A stretch of DNA of 13,113 bases from JBEVEP01 sp040512755 (GTDB lineage Bacteria; Pseudomonadota; Alphaproteobacteria; Rhizobiales; Rhizobiaceae), in contig JBEVEP010000390.1 in NCBI GenBank assembly GCA_040512755.1, positions 1 to 13,113 on the forward strand. Direction: 5' to 3'. The notes under the pieces were generated by a model that did not search any database, was not told the DNA's origin, and was given only the letters and a program-made list of their open reading frames with translations. A program made the translations under genes and the position numbers. How positions within the stretch are numbered: the first letter of the stretch is position 1; each line of letters starts with the position of its first letter. This document shows positions 12,866 through 13,113 of this stretch, one piece after another.

Positions 12866-13113
12866 TCACGACGCTGAGAGCGTCGCGATATCGACCTTGA
12901 GGCCCGGGCCCATCGTCGTGGTGACCGACACCTTCTTGACGTAGTTGCCCTTGGCGCCCGTAGGCTTGGCCTTGATCACGGCATCGGCGAAGGCACGGAC
13001 GTTCTCTTCGATCGCCTTGGCGTCGAAGGAAGCCTTGCCAACACCGGCGTGAATGATGCCTGCCTTCTCGACACGGAACTCAACCGCGCCGCCCTTCGAG
13101 GCCTTGACCGCAG
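12866..13113 (-). CDS. rplA: 50S ribosomal protein L1, C-terminal 81 residues (partial)
   Basis: The stop TGA is at 12868-12866 and the frame is open to the window edge, so only the last 81 codons are present. The translation AVKASKGGAVEFRVEKAG, then HAGVGKASF, AIEENVRAFADAVIKAKPTG, KGNYVKKVSVTTTMGPGLKV and ATLSAS is the C-terminal part of L1. This returns to domain I, which binds 23S rRNA at the L1 stalk and, in many bacteria, its own mRNA for autogenous control. Its place before rplJ matches the conserved order rplK-rplA-rplJ-rplL-rpoB-rpoC; rplK would lie beyond the edge. The 5' two thirds are outside the window, so integrity of the whole gene cannot be judged. Confidence 0.96.
   Translation of the reverse strand, partial: AVKASKGGAVEFRVEKAGIIHAGVGKASFDAKAIEENVRAFADAVIKAKPTGAKGNYVKKVSVTTTMGPGLKVDIATLSAS

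Overview
The window looks like chromosomal DNA from an alphaproteobacterium of the order Hyphomicrobiales (Rhizobiales). RpoB, RpoC, L7/L12, L10 and L1 all read as rhizobial/Mesorhizobium-like proteins. GC is about 60% in the parts of the RNA polymerase genes I counted, and the intergenic DNA carries a rhizobial-type two-hairpin repeat. The family-level placement comes from remembered protein resemblance, not from a search.

Layout. Most of the window, from the right edge leftwards on the minus strand, is the ribosomal-protein/RNA-polymerase cluster in classical order: the 3' end of rplA (cut by the window edge), rplJ, rplL, rpoB and rpoC. The three longer spacers (rplA-rplJ 354 nt, rplL-rpoB 202 nt, rpoB-rpoC 184 nt) contain no genes but are dense in hairpins. 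The rplJ leader folds on paper into a multibranch structure resembling an L10 autoregulatory leader. A 12-bp hairpin directly after rplL resembles the rplL-rpoB attenuator known from enterobacteria. rpoC ends in a strong intrinsic terminator.

Beyond rpoC lies a short accessory stretch (about 1930-2800). It holds a RIME-like two-hairpin repeat and a compact minus-strand type II toxin-antitoxin cassette of the HI1419/HI1420 (HigBA/RelE-like) kind. The cassette has its own promoter, a palindromic operator and a terminator. The antitoxin gene is intact, but the toxin gene carries a one-base frameshift after codon 64, so the system appears to be decaying. Parts of this cassette are clearly poorer in GC than the polymerase genes.

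The left part has two plus-strand genes: a FemAB-like/DUF482 predicted N-acyltransferase and a HIT-family nucleotide hydrolase, the latter convergent with the toxin-antitoxin cassette. I see no CRISPR, transposase, phage gene, tRNA or rRNA, and no convincing new multi-gene system. The points most worth checking are the broken toxin next to an intact antitoxin, the promoter-embedded operator, the RIME-like repeat, and the structured leaders in the rpl-rpo cluster.
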